From: Clostridium facile
GTDB lineage: Bacteria > Bacillota > Clostridia > Oscillospirales > Ruminococcaceae
Reading direction: 5' to 3'
DNA length: 64,000 nucleotides
Assembly: GCF_014297275.1 (NCBI RefSeq)
Contig: NZ_JACOQK010000001.1
Coordinates: forward strand, 62,001-126,000
This document shows, piece after piece, positions 33,742-43,381 of the stretch. Position 1 is the stretch's first letter. The number at the start of each line of letters is the position of its first letter. The position numbers and the translations under genes were made by a program. The notes below the pieces were generated by a model. It was not told the DNA's origin, did no database searches, and saw only the letters and a program-made list of their open reading frames with translations.

Positions 33742-36700
33742 ATGAAGAAATTTAACCGATCGATTGCTGCTATTTTGGCAGTATGTATGTTGTTTACGAT
33801 GGCGTTTACAGTATCAGCAACGGATCAAACCCTTTATACCATGGAGATTTTGGACCTTACTGTAAACAATCGTACCAATCCACAGGGATTGGATGATGAC
33901 ACTCCATCTTTTGGCTGGAGGATGGATTCTAATTTAGTTGGGCAAAAACAAACTGCATACCATGTTATAGTAACAGAAAAATTTTCCGGCGAAACAATGT
34001 GGGACAGCGGTAAAGTAGAAGGCAATGTTTCCCAGTATATTGAATATGCTGGAAAAGAATTAAGCCCGGAATCGGATTATAATTGGAATGTAACCGTGTA
34101 TGACAGCAATGGAAAAGCCTATTTGTCCGATACAGCAACCTTTACTACCGGATTAATGGCTGACCGTTTGATTCCGGAAGAACAACCATCCATTCAAGAT
34201 TTAACCAGCTATACGATTGATACCGACTTTGTCATTCACAGCGGATGTATGGGGCTATTGTTCGGTGTACAGGATAGCAATAATTTTTATATGTGGCAGA
34301 TCAATGCCGGAGATCTTTCTATTAATCCTCATCAATGGAGCAATGGGGGAATTAATACGAACTTTCCACATCCCAGCATCAAAGATGCTTTAGGAGTGGA
34401 TTCCATTTTGGAAACTCCGCTGCATTTAACCATGAAAATGGAAGAAGGAACTGTGACTAGTTGGATTAATGATGTCCAGATTGGGGAACCCCTTTCCATT
34501 GGTCAAGTAAAATTGGGGCGGATTGGTTTCCGTCAAGCTGTCAATGAAAGCGCTGATATTGACCAGATTACTGTAAAAGATCAGGACGGACAGGTTGCGT
34601 TTGAGGAGGATTTCTCTGATCAAACTTCGAATCCATTTGATGGTGGTACCGTTGAAAATGGACAGTTGAAAATGAATAGCACCAATTTAGTGTTCCAGAA
34701 AGACACCGAACTGGAAAATACAACATTTACCATTGATTTTGATGGCCAGGTAGTAAATACTGCTTTGGGGCCATTGATTGGCGGGCAGGATAACAGCAAC
34801 TTTTATATGTGGCAGATTAACGCTGCAGAACGTGTTTTTAAACCACATCAATGGAGTGGTGGAAATATTACTACTTTAAAACAAGTAAGCCTTGACCCTG
34901 TGTTCGGGGAAGGACAGCCAATTGAAGGTGTACCATTTCATATGACAATCCAAGCCAATAATGGCGAGGTAAAAACGTATTTGAATAAAATTGGCGAACA
35001 ACCACAATTGATTGATACCATCCAATTATCCCCTTTTAGTGTGGGGAAATTTGGATTCCGTCAGATGAAAGACCATGTATCCAATGAGGTTGGACTGATT
35101 GACAATCTAAAAATCGTTGGAGAAGATGGCAGTATCTTATTGGAGGATGATTTTTCTTCCCCATATAACACTACATTTCCTTCCGGTTCCATTACAGAAG
35201 ATGGCTGGTTCTGTGCGGAAAATGGGCTGTTTTTCCAAAATGAAACTGAAGAAGTGTTGGGATGGAGTGGAGCACAATGGATTGGCTCCCCGGAAATCTC
35301 GGTAGATTCCGGAAAAATCCCTGTCTATAACCTGTATTATGATTTGCAGTTAGTAGAAGGAAGCACCAAAGCGGCTGCTTTGGTTTGCGGAAACGACTAT
35401 CGCTTAATGGACAAAACAAAAAATAACTATCGTGTGGAAGGGGAAAGCTACCTTTCCTTTGAGCTGGACGCTTCTAATGTATCTGCTGGAGGTTCACCAG
35501 TTTTAAACTTGTACCGGAAAGGGTTCTGTTCTGACGATTATAAGAATCCAGACGCTACTACATTAATGAGAAGTTTTTCCCTGGATAATATCGGGGTAAC
35601 TGCAGAGAACCTTTATACAACACCAATCCGGTTTTCTTTAACCTGCTATGGCGGCGGTTTCCGGATTTATGTCAACGACCAAAATTATGGTGAAGTTGTC
35701 ATCAATCCTACCGGTGGGACACAGGACCAGCCTTGCTATACCTACCTGAATTCCATTGGATTTTTGACAGAGCCAGGCCAGCAGGCGGAATTCCAAAATT
35801 ATGAAATCCGTACTTGGGACACTGCTCATGCCGTGATGTTTGATAAAACAACAGGGGCAACCTATTCTATTTTTGAAGGGCAGGATGGTGTTTCGGTACA
35901 AGATCATTCTATTATGGTAGGGGACCAGGCAAAACAGGTAAAAATTTTAGCAGAGCCTGATTATAAATCCAATCAGTTATTACGGAAAGAATTTAATGCG
36001 GACCAACCAATACAGTCAGCACGTTTATACATTACTTCTCGTGGCATTTATGAACCATATGTCAATGGCGAAAGGATTGGGGAAGATTGGTTTAACCCTG
36101 GTTTTACCCAATACAATAAAACCATTACCTATTCTACTTATGATATTACAGACCAATTACAACAGGGAACCAACGCGATTGGTGTACGCCTGGCATCTGG
36201 CTGGTGGCATGATGAAATGACATTTGATTTGTCCAAATACAATTATTGGGGCAACAAACCATCCTTGTTGGCAAAAGTAGTTGTTACCTATGCCGATGGT
36301 ACCAAAGATACAATTGTAACGGATGAAAGTTGGAGCTATAACAATACGGATAGTCCAATTATCTATGCAGGATTCTTCAATGGTGAAGTATATGACGCAC
36401 GGAAAGAAGCAACGATTGAAGGATGGAACCAGCCAGGATATACAGGGGAAAACTGGTATAATGCTTCCGTTATCGTTCCATTGCCAGAAAACGCAAATCC
36501 TCATATCATTGCCCGGGTAGATGAACCGGTACGCCATGTGGAAACACTCTCCGCAAAATTTGATAAAGAACCTGACCCCAATATTTATGTATATGATATG
36601 GGAACCAACATGGTAGGTGTTCCTGAAATCACCTTCCCAGAAATGCCGGCAGGTACCGAAATTACCATCCGGTATTCGGAAATTTATTATCCTGAACTGG

Positions 36701-39387
36701 ATCCAAGCAATCCTTATTACTATGGGGAAATGTCAGGTAAACTGTTGACAGAAAACCTGAGAGCTGCCTTGTGTACTGATACCTATATTGCGAAGGGAAC
36801 AAAAGGCGGGGAAACCTATCGTCCAAGCTTTACTTTCCATGGTTATCGCTATATTGAAATCAGTGGGTTAGAGGAACCATTACCGGAAGAAAATATCAAA
36901 GGGATTGTATTAAGCTCGATTGAAGGCACAACTTCTACCTACGAATCTTCCAATGAGTTAACCAACCAACTACACAAAAATATCCAACGTTCTTTGCTGG
37001 GGAACCATGTCAGCATTCCAACAGACTGCCCACAGCGTGATGAACGTATGGGATGGACAGGGGACGCTCAAGTGTTTTCCAGAACAGCTACCTATTATGG
37101 CGATATGAATCTGTTGTATGAAGGATGGGAAGGTACCATCCGTGATGCTCAAACAGCATCTGGTACAATTCCTCAAACAGCTCCAAACCTTGGTTGGGGA
37201 GCAAGTGTGGAGGTAGCCTGGCCAGCAGCAATTGTTATCCCAACCTGGGAAATCTATAAACAATATGGCAACACCCGTGTAATTGAAAGCAATTTGGATG
37301 CGATGAAAGCATTTTTGGATTCTATTGGAAATGATAAATTCGCGCCAGATAGTTATTTAACCAAGGGCACCGCATTAACCGAACATCTGGCCTTAGTTGG
37401 AACAGATTCCCCTCTATGCTCCAACGTGCTCTACGCCTATATGTTAGGGCTTTTCTCCAAAATGGCTGCGGCAATTGGAGAAGATGAACTTGCACAGCAT
37501 TATAGTGATTTAAGCGTAAAAGTAAAAGAAGAATGGAATCAGGTATTTATTAATGCCGCAACTGGGCAAACTCAGAATTCCAGTGGAGGTATCCAGGATA
37601 CCCAGGCTTCTTATGCTTTAGCGATTGAATACAACGTAATCAGCGATGAAAACCGTGATCAAGCAGCAGAATTATTGGATCAGGCTTGTGAACGTGGTTA
37701 CAATAATGTTCCATATACCATTACAACCGGATTTATTGGAACAGCACCATTGTTGCCAGCATTAACTGATGTGGGTAAAGTGGACACTGCCTATAAAATG
37801 TTTGAACAAACAGAATTTGCTTCCTGGTTGTATCCAGTTACCCAAGGAGCAACCTCTATTTGGGAACGTTGGAACGGCTATACCATTGAAAATGGATTTA
37901 GTGGATTAAACTATATGAATTCCTTTAACCACTATGCAGCCGGTGCGGTTGGCGCATGGATGATAAACGACCATGTGGGAATTACTAGTGATGAAGAACA
38001 TCCTGGATTCCAGCAGTTCATTTTACAGCCAACACCGGGAGGGGATTTCACCTATGTCAATGGTGGATATGATTCCATTTATGGGCATATTACTTCTAAT
38101 TGGAAAGCAGATCAAGGTAAATTAACTGCATATGAAGCGGAAGTTCCAGCAAATACTACAGCAACTCTGTATCTGCCAATGGATCAGAACACTGTGATTG
38201 GAGATCTTCCAGAAGGTGTTTCCTTTACTGGATGGGATACCAGATATGGAAATTCTGTAGCGGTATTCCAATTAGTAGCTGGTGGATACCAATTTTCAGT
38301 TGACAATAATGGATTGACAGTAGCTCTTAATGATGGCTATGTAACCGAAGGAACACCAGAACCACCAGTTGGCGATGCTAATAAAACCATCTTGGATAAA
38401 GTAATTACAGAAGCAAACCGTCTGAAAGGGACAGAGGAATATACCAATGCTATCCCAGCAGTAAAAGAAAGCTTTGATAAGGTATTGGCAGATGCGCAGG
38501 CTGTGTATGACAATCCATCCGCGACCCAGAAAGAAGTGGATACCGCGTGGATGAACCTGATGGAAGAAATTCATAAACTGGGATTCCAGAAAGGTGACAA
38601 AACGGCCTTACAGGCACTGTATGATCAAGTAAAAGATATTGATCTGAGCCAGTACCGTGATGGCGTGGCCAAAGAGAATTTCAAAACAGCGCTGACCAAC
38701 GCCGAAACTGTATTAGCGGATGAAAACGCGTTACAAAATGAAATTGATAAAGCGTACAACGACCTGAAAGCAGCGTATGAAGCATTGGAAAAATTGGCCG
38801 ACAAGAGCCAGCTAAAAGCTCTGCTGGACGAATGTGCAGGATACCAAAAAGAAGAATACACCCCGGTAACGTGGGAAGTATTCGAAGGAATCCAGAAGAA
38901 AGCTCAGGAAGTCTATGACAATGCCAATACAACTCAGGAAGAAATCAATGCAGCAGTGGATGAACTTTTAAGCGGCATGCTGCAATTGCGGTTTAAAGCA
39001 GATAAATCTCTGCTACAGAATTTAATTGCTGAATTAGAAGAAATGGATTTCAGCCAATATACAGAAGAAAGTGTAGCGGCATTCCAAATTGTTTTAGCGG
39101 AGGCAAAAACAATACTGTCTGATGACAATATCAGTATAGAGGATCAGCAGATTGTGGATCAGCAGATTGTGGATCAGCAAGTATCCAATTTAAAATCCGC
39201 TTACAAAGGATTAATTGGTAAACAAACAGATTCTACGGAATTTGTAGATATTACCCCATCCAACGAAAATAGTCAAGAAACAAAACCAATAGAAGCGGCG
39301 AATACAGGGGATGTATCCCCAATTGCTGGACTGATTCTGTTGGGGTTAGCTGGAATTACAGTAGCAGCTTTCCAAAAACGAAAATAA
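33742..39387 (+). CDS. Giant secreted, wall-anchored GH78-type alpha-L-rhamnosidase with LamG-like modules
   Basis: A 1881-residue exported enzyme. Order: signal peptide (1-26); Ig-like rhamnosidase N-terminal domain (about 33-145); two similar concanavalin-like modules (about 150-285 and 320-475; NFYMWQINA in each); a third beta module (about 520-690); rhamnosidase beta domains (about 730-1040); (alpha/alpha)6 barrel (about 1050-1420) with the canonical DCPQRDERMGWTGDA near 1095-1109 and SIWERWNG near 1372; C-terminal beta domain; FIVAR repeats (about 1547-1830); AANTGD sorting-like motif; hydrophobic stretch; KRK. ATG at 33742 is preferred over the frame's earlier ATG because AGGAGG precedes it. 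Alpha-L-rhamnosidase activity is well supported by intact active-site motifs; natural substrate unknown. Confidence 0.88.
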   Translation: MKKFNRSIAAILAVCMLFTMAFTVSATDQTLYTMEILDLTVNNRTNPQGLDDDTPSFGWRMDSNLVGQKQTAYHVIVTEKFSGETMWDSGKVEGNVSQYIEYAGKELSPESDYNWNVTVYDSNGKAYLSDTATFTTGLMADRLIPEEQPSIQDLTSYTIDTDFVIHSGCMGLLFGVQDSNNFYMWQINAGDLSINPHQWSNGGINTNFPHPSIKDALGVDSILETPLHLTMKMEEGTVTSWINDVQIGEPLSIGQVKLGRIGFRQAVNESADIDQITVKDQDGQVAFEEDFSDQTSNPFDGGTVENGQLKMNSTNLVFQKDTELENTTFTIDFDGQVVNTALGPLIGGQDNSNFYMWQINAAERVFKPHQWSGGNITTLKQVSLDPVFGEGQPIEGVPFHMTIQANNGEVKTYLNKIGEQPQLIDTIQLSPFSVGKFGFRQMKDHVSNEVGLIDNLKIVGEDGSILLEDDFSSPYNTTFPSGSITEDGWFCAENGLFFQNETEEVLGWSGAQWIGSPEISVDSGKIPVYNLYYDLQLVEGSTKAAALVCGNDYRLMDKTKNNYRVEGESYLSFELDASNVSAGGSPVLNLYRKGFCSDDYKNPDATTLMRSFSLDNIGVTAENLYTTPIRFSLTCYGGGFRIYVNDQNYGEVVINPTGGTQDQPCYTYLNSIGFLTEPGQQAEFQNYEIRTWDTAHAVMFDKTTGATYSIFEGQDGVSVQDHSIMVGDQAKQVKILAEPDYKSNQLLRKEFNADQPIQSARLYITSRGIYEPYVNGERIGEDWFNPGFTQYNKTITYSTYDITDQLQQGTNAIGVRLASGWWHDEMTFDLSKYNYWGNKPSLLAKVVVTYADGTKDTIVTDESWSYNNTDSPIIYAGFFNGEVYDARKEATIEGWNQPGYTGENWYNASVIVPLPENANPHIIARVDEPVRHVETLSAKFDKEPDPNIYVYDMGTNMVGVPEITFPEMPAGTEITIRYSEIYYPELDPSNPYYYGEMSGKLLTENLRAALCTDTYIAKGTKGGETYRPSFTFHGYRYIEISGLEEPLPEENIKGIVLSSIEGTTSTYESSNELTNQLHKNIQRSLLGNHVSIPTDCPQRDERMGWTGDAQVFSRTATYYGDMNLLYEGWEGTIRDAQTASGTIPQTAPNLGWGASVEVAWPAAIVIPTWEIYKQYGNTRVIESNLDAMKAFLDSIGNDKFAPDSYLTKGTALTEHLALVGTDSPLCSNVLYAYMLGLFSKMAAAIGEDELAQHYSDLSVKVKEEWNQVFINAATGQTQNSSGGIQDTQASYALAIEYNVISDENRDQAAELLDQACERGYNNVPYTITTGFIGTAPLLPALTDVGKVDTAYKMFEQTEFASWLYPVTQGATSIWERWNGYTIENGFSGLNYMNSFNHYAAGAVGAWMINDHVGITSDEEHPGFQQFILQPTPGGDFTYVNGGYDSIYGHITSNWKADQGKLTAYEAEVPANTTATLYLPMDQNTVIGDLPEGVSFTGWDTRYGNSVAVFQLVAGGYQFSVDNNGLTVALNDGYVTEGTPEPPVGDANKTILDKVITEANRLKGTEEYTNAIPAVKESFDKVLADAQAVYDNPSATQKEVDTAWMNLMEEIHKLGFQKGDKTALQALYDQVKDIDLSQYRDGVAKENFKTALTNAETVLADENALQNEIDKAYNDLKAAYEALEKLADKSQLKALLDECAGYQKEEYTPVTWEVFEGIQKKAQEVYDNANTTQEEINAAVDELLSGMLQLRFKADKSLLQNLIAELEEMDFSQYTEESVAAFQIVLAEAKTILSDDNISIEDQQIVDQQIVDQQVSNLKSAYKGLIGKQTDSTEFVDITPSNENSQETKPIEAANTGDVSPIAGLILLGLAGITVAAFQKRK
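39141..39179 (+). repeat. 15-base tandem repeat within the GH78 gene
   Basis: GGATCAGCAGATTGT is present twice in full (39141-39155, 39156-39170), with a third partial copy from 39171. It keeps frame and encodes repeated DQQIV units in the last FIVAR repeat, near the wall-anchor tail. Confidence 0.85.
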
Positions 39388-39400
39388 ACTAATTGAATCA

Positions 39401-39434
39401 AAAATGGCAGTAGTGTTTACTACTGCCATTTTTA
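39401..39434 (+). terminator. Intrinsic terminator after the 33.7-39.4 kb GH78 gene
   Basis: AAAATGGCAGTAG (39401-39413) pairs with CTACTGCCATTTT (39420-39432), with continuing T residues. Confidence 0.88.
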
Positions 39435-39697
39435 TCTACTTTCATAAAACAAAATGCCTGCTTTTATCAAGGAAAGCAAAAACTTTTTGTTGCGCATGTT
39501 GAGAGAAGAAAGAACGATATATTTGCAACGTGAAAAAGGTAAAGAATAGGAGTTTGTAGTGCAAGTGATATCAAAGATACTGGATAATTTTTCAGATACT
39601 GGTATTGCCGACGGTTCCTAATAGGATACTTGTTTTTATGTACTTGTCATTCCGCTCTTATTTGTGTTATACTGATTCCAGAATAGGGGGCGGATCA

Positions 39698-40438
39698 ATG
39701 AAGATTATAATTTCTCCAGCCAAAAAAATGAAGCGGGATTTGGATTTTTTACCTCCTAACAGATTGCCAAAATATTTGGAAAAAACAGAACGGTTAAAGG
39801 AATATTTACAATCCCTATCCTACCAAGATTTAAAACAGCTTTTAAGTTGTAATGATCAAATAGCGCAGCAGAATTTTCAGCGTTATCAAAATATGGATTT
39901 GTTTCATCAATTGACGCCGGCAATCCTGGCCTATGAGGGGATTCAATATCAATATATGGCGCCTCAAGTGTTTGAAACGGATTATTTTCAGTATATCCAG
40001 GAGCACCTACGTATTTTATCTGGATTTTATGGGATTCTAAAACCGTTTGATGGGGTAGTACCTTATCGGTTGGAGATGCAGGCTAAGCTAAAAATAGATG
40101 GCTATCATAACTTATATGAATATTGGGGAGATTCTTTGTATCAAACTTTAGCCCACAAAGATGATACCATATTAAACTTGGCATCGAAAGAATACAGTAA
40201 AATTGTTAAAAAATACCTTTCCCCTAGAATAAGATGGATTGACTGCACGTTTGGAGAGTGGGTTGATGGAAAAATTAAGGAGAAGGGTGTTTATGTAAAG
40301 ATGGCAAGAGGGCAGATGGTGCGTTTTATGGCGGAACACAATCTGGAAGATGTAGAAGGTATCCAGAAATTTGACCGCTTAGGGTACCAATATCAGCCTG
40401 ATTTATCTCAAAAAGACCATTTTATATTTTTGAAATAG
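39698..40438 (+). CDS. yaaA: YaaA family peroxide stress protein
   Basis: A 246-residue cytoplasmic protein of the YaaA/DUF328 family, which in E. coli limits intracellular iron during hydrogen peroxide stress and has a DNA-binding fold. Diagnostic blocks are MKIIISPAKKM at the start, ILSGFYGILKPFDGVVPYRLEM in the middle (the LSGLYGxLxPxD signature), and LNLASKEYSK. The frame is open earlier, but ATG at 39698 has AGGGGG upstream and gives the conserved N terminus. The neighbour bcp follows 11 bases later, so the pair reads as a small peroxide-defence operon in an anaerobe. Confidence 0.92.
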   Translation: MKIIISPAKKMKRDLDFLPPNRLPKYLEKTERLKEYLQSLSYQDLKQLLSCNDQIAQQNFQRYQNMDLFHQLTPAILAYEGIQYQYMAPQVFETDYFQYIQEHLRILSGFYGILKPFDGVVPYRLEMQAKLKIDGYHNLYEYWGDSLYQTLAHKDDTILNLASKEYSKIVKKYLSPRIRWIDCTFGEWVDGKIKEKGVYVKMARGQMVRFMAEHNLEDVEGIQKFDRLGYQYQPDLSQKDHFIFLK

Positions 40439-40449
40439 GAGGAATAAGG

Positions 40450-40914
40450 ATGTTAAATACAGGTGTGAAAGCCCCAGAAATTGTTTTACCAGATCAAAAT
40501 GGGATAGAAGTAAAGTTATCTGATTTTTTAGGGAAAAAAGTAGTGGTATATTTTTATCCAAAAGACAATACCCCTGGATGTTCCAAACAGGCGGTAGCTT
40601 TTGCGGAACAATTTGAGGAATACCGAAAACGTGATATTGTCCTGATTGGAATCAGTAAGGATAGCCAAAAGTCCCATGTCCGTTTTATAGAAAAATACCA
40701 GCTTCCATTTATTTTGTTGTCCGACCCAGATTTAAAGGCGATTCAAGATTATGATGTGTGGCAGGAAAAGAAATTGTATGGTAAAGTAAGTATGGGGGTT
40801 GTCCGTACTACCTATTTGATTGATGAGCAGGGAATGATTCAACAGGTATGGAATAAGGTAAAACCTGACCAAAATGCCACTGAGATTTTATCCTATCTGG
40901 ATGCTGAAAAATAA
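40450..40914 (+). CDS. bcp: Bcp-type peroxiredoxin
   Basis: A 154-residue thioredoxin-fold thiol peroxidase (AhpC/TSA superfamily, BCP/PrxQ type) that reduces hydrogen and organic peroxides in the cytoplasm. The peroxidatic Cys lies in DNTPGCSKQA (about residues 39-48). Family members with a resolving Cys five residues later have CxxxxxC; that second Cys is absent here, suggesting a 1-Cys or intermolecular mechanism. ATG at 40450 follows AGGAGGAATAAGG. It is probably co-transcribed with yaaA. Confidence 0.92.
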   Translation: MLNTGVKAPEIVLPDQNGIEVKLSDFLGKKVVVYFYPKDNTPGCSKQAVAFAEQFEEYRKRDIVLIGISKDSQKSHVRFIEKYQLPFILLSDPDLKAIQDYDVWQEKKLYGKVSMGVVRTTYLIDEQGMIQQVWNKVKPDQNATEILSYLDAEK

Positions 40915-40999
40915 TCATTAAAAGTAATCGGTTTTTATAGAGTTAGAATCTATTTAAATCATGCCTTTTCTACAATAAATTTTGATCAACCAAAAAAGG

Positions 41000-41028
41000 T
41001 TTACAAATTTTTAGTGATCCTGTATAAT
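41000..41028 (+). promoter_or_regulatory. Promoter of the antiporter transcription unit
   Basis: TTTACA (41000-41005), a 17-base spacer and TATAAT (41023-41028). The predicted start near 41035 coincides with the 5' edge of the fluoride aptamer. Confidence 0.75.
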
Positions 41029-41033
41029 AAACT

Positions 41034-41125
41034 TCGGGAATGAAGTTCTCCCTTGGGAAACCAAAACCGTTGATCAGGCTGATGACTTCTGTGATTTTAT
41101 TGGTCGCAGGAGGCATCAGCTTTTT
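41034..41125 (+). promoter_or_regulatory. Fluoride riboswitch (crcB motif) with overlapping terminator
   Basis: GGGAATGAAGTTCTCCC (41036-41052) followed by AAAACCG and GGCTGATGACTTCTG (41077-41091) matches the crcB-motif layout: the GGNxATGxxGTTCxCC hairpin with pseudoknot potential, and the conserved (C/T)TGATGACT(T/C)CT strand. P1 is GAAGT (41042-41046) with ACTTC (41085-41089). GCTGATG (41078-41084) can instead pair with CATCAGC (41114-41120), extended by CTTCTG/CAGGAG, to form a hairpin before TTTTT (41121-41125). Fluoride binding should prevent this terminator and turn the gene on. Confidence 0.85.
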
Positions 41126-41147
41126 GCGCCTAAAGGAGGAAATGATT

Positions 41148-42353
41148 ATGTTAACATCACTCGCACTTATTTTTCTGGTAGGCTTATCGATGGCTGCGAT
41201 CTGCCAAAAAATAAAATTGCCCCGTATCATCGGGATGTTGGTTACTGGTATTGTTTTGGGACCATATGTTTTGGATTTACTGGACCCATCTATTCTCTCT
41301 ATATCATCAGAACTGCGGCAAATGGCACTTATCATTATTTTGCTGAAAGCAGGGCTTTCTTTGGATTTGGCAGACCTTAAAAAAGTGGGGCGTCCTGCTG
41401 TTATGATGTCGTTTGTACCAGCTAGTTTTGAGATACTCGCTTTTTTCTTGTTTGCTCCATATCTCCTTGGAGTTACAAGGATGGAAGCTGCTGTTATGGG
41501 CTCTGTCCTTGCCGCGGTATCCCCAGCGGTGGTTGTACCACGTATGGTCCAGCTTATGGATACGAAGTACGGTACTTCAAAAAGTATTCCTCAACTAGTG
41601 ATGGCCGGTGCGTCTTGCGATGATATTTTTGTAATTGTATTGTTTTCAACATTTGTGAGTATGGCACAAGGGGGAAGTGCGCACCTAATGGATTTTTTGA
41701 GTATTCCAATTTCGATTGTACTCGGTATTATCTTAGGTGCTATCGTTGGATTTCTTCTTAGCTTGTTTTTTGAAACCGCATATGCCCATAAACATTGTGT
41801 GAGGAACAGCATGAAAGTTATCATTGTATTAGGGATATCGTTTTTATTGATGGCGATTGAAACCTGGACAAAAGGGATTGTTTCTATTTCTGGATTACTG
41901 GCAATCGTCAGTATGGCATGCGTAGTGAAAATAAAGAGTATTGCTTCTGTTTCCAATAGGTTGTCTGAAAAATTTGGAAAACTGTGGATTGCAGCAGAAG
42001 TGATATTATTTGTGTTGGTAGGGGCTGCGGTTGACATCCGTTATACCATGGAAGCAGGTGTTGTTGCTATTGGAATGATATTGATTGCGCTTGTTTTTCG
42101 GTCGATCGGAGTATTTATCTGCCTGTTAAAAACACAGTTAAATGGAAAAGAACGCCTTTTCTGCATAATTGCGTATTTGCCAAAAGCAACGGTACAGGCT
42201 GCAATTGGTTCTGTTCCGCTTGCGATGGGATTGCCTTGTGGGAAGATAGTTCTTTCTGTGGCTGTTTTGGCAATTTTGATTACAGCGCCACTTGGAGCGT
42301 TGGGGATGGACTTTACTTATCAAAGATTGCTTCTCAAAGAAGAAAAATTTTAA
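41148..42353 (+). CDS. CPA2-type cation:proton antiporter, fluoride-riboswitch controlled
   Basis: A 401-residue integral membrane protein with about 12 hydrophobic segments, resembling the CPA2/KefB-NapA Na+(K+)/H+ antiporter family. Family-like features are KLPRIIGMLVTGIVLGP, ELRQMALIIILLKAGL and the GASCDDIFVIVLF helix carrying two Asp residues (the ion-binding site of electrogenic members). There is no C-terminal TrkA-type regulatory domain. ATG 41148 has AAAGGAGG at eight bases; an upstream ATG at 41142 is too close. The leader holds a fluoride riboswitch, so the protein probably helps cells survive fluoride, either by restoring cytoplasmic pH or by exporting the ion. Transported species not proven. 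Confidence 0.85.
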   Translation: MLTSLALIFLVGLSMAAICQKIKLPRIIGMLVTGIVLGPYVLDLLDPSILSISSELRQMALIIILLKAGLSLDLADLKKVGRPAVMMSFVPASFEILAFFLFAPYLLGVTRMEAAVMGSVLAAVSPAVVVPRMVQLMDTKYGTSKSIPQLVMAGASCDDIFVIVLFSTFVSMAQGGSAHLMDFLSIPISIVLGIILGAIVGFLLSLFFETAYAHKHCVRNSMKVIIVLGISFLLMAIETWTKGIVSISGLLAIVSMACVVKIKSIASVSNRLSEKFGKLWIAAEVILFVLVGAAVDIRYTMEAGVVAIGMILIALVFRSIGVFICLLKTQLNGKERLFCIIAYLPKATVQAAIGSVPLAMGLPCGKIVLSVAVLAILITAPLGALGMDFTYQRLLLKEEKF

Positions 42354-42590
42354 AGCAGGATTTATTGAACAGCTATATCAGTAATCGAAATTGAATCTAA
42401 TTGTATAGTAGAAACAGAGCGTAAAATATGCTATAATAAAACGAAATTACAATAATAATTCGTGTTACTTGAAGATAAGATAATTAAGTTTATAAACAAA
42501 TTTATTTTTGTTCACATGAATCATTGAAAAGAAGTATTCAAATAAAAAAACAGGATGACTAAAAATACAGTCAATTAAGGAGGAATAAAA

Positions 42591-43061
42591 GTGGTAAGGG
42601 TAATGTTTATTTGTCACGGCAATATTTGTCGTTCCCCGATGGCCGAGTTTGTGTTCCGTGATATGGTGGAGAAAAAAGGGTTAGCATCTTCTTTTTTCAT
42701 AGCGTCTTCCGCAACCAGTACAGAAGAAATCGGAAACCCAGTGCATCCTGGCACCAGGAAAAAATTACGAGAATATGGGATTGACACCAGTGGAAAATAT
42801 GCTGTTCAGCTGCGGTATAGTGATTATCAAAATTATGATTACCTAATTGTGATGGATGAATACAACATGATTAATATTACCCGTATTATTCCATCCGATC
42901 CACAACAAAAAATCCACAAATTACTGGATTTTACACAGCGGGGTGGAAATATTGCAGACCCTTGGTACACAGGAAATTTTGATGTTACCTATGATGATGT
43001 GTATGAAGGGTGTACTTGCTTGCTAGAACATATTTTACACCATGATGCCGCATTACTTTAA
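42591..43061 (+). CDS. Low-molecular-weight protein-tyrosine phosphatase
   Basis: A 156-residue cytoplasmic phosphatase of the LMW-PTP/Wzb-YwlE family. The P-loop CHGNICRS (Cx5RS, residues 8-15) carries the nucleophilic Cys and the Arg, and the general-acid motif DPWY lies near residue 124. Family members dephosphorylate tyrosine kinases or protein-arginine phosphate; the substrate here is not known and no tyrosine kinase or polysaccharide operon adjoins it. GTG start at 42591 follows AAGGAGGAATAAAA. Single gene with its own terminator. Confidence 0.92.
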   Translation: MVRVMFICHGNICRSPMAEFVFRDMVEKKGLASSFFIASSATSTEEIGNPVHPGTRKKLREYGIDTSGKYAVQLRYSDYQNYDYLIVMDEYNMINITRIIPSDPQQKIHKLLDFTQRGGNIADPWYTGNFDVTYDDVYEGCTCLLEHILHHDAALL

Positions 43062-43067
43062 GAAATA

Positions 43068-43102
43068 AAAGATGAAGAAGGAGTCTCCTTCTTCATCTTT
43101 TT
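43068..43102 (+). terminator. Intrinsic terminator after the phosphatase gene
   Basis: AAAGATGAAGAAGGAG (43068-43083) pairs with CTCCTTCTTCATCTTT (43085-43100), a near-perfect stem with T-run. Confidence 0.92.
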
Positions 43103-43118
43103 TGCATCGTAAGGGATA

Positions 43119-43367
43119 TTATTGTTTTTCAGCTAATAATGTTAAAGCGATTTCTTCATTAGAGTCACAAGAAATGCTAGTGATATCACTGAATGATATT
43201 ATGCTTATTCCATCCTTTTTTCCGTAATCATCTAATTGTTCCACTGTAATAATAGTATCCTTTATTTCTGAGATAAAGCCTTGGATATCATAATTCCCAC
43301 TTTCCAATAGTTCAATTGAAACTACTTTATGGTTTTCTTGGGCAAAACAAGCCAAATCAGCAACCAA
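43119..43367 (-). CDS. Small hypothetical protein, possibly 5'-truncated
   Basis: An 82-residue acidic protein with alternating hydrophobic residues typical of a small beta-barrel (QGFISEIKDTIITVEQL, ISIISFSDITSISC). I do not recognise the family. The first possible start is TTG at 43367, with no ribosome binding site. The reading frame stays open on the minus strand to about 43499 without an ATG, so the gene may have lost its true 5' end, or the upstream codons may be chance. It lies between the phosphatase terminator and a hairpin at 43569. Confidence 0.4.
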   Translation of the reverse strand: MVADLACFAQENHKVVSIELLESGNYDIQGFISEIKDTIITVEQLDDYGKKDGISIISFSDITSISCDSNEEIALTLLAEKQ

Positions 43368-43381
43368 GTTATTTGTTGTTA

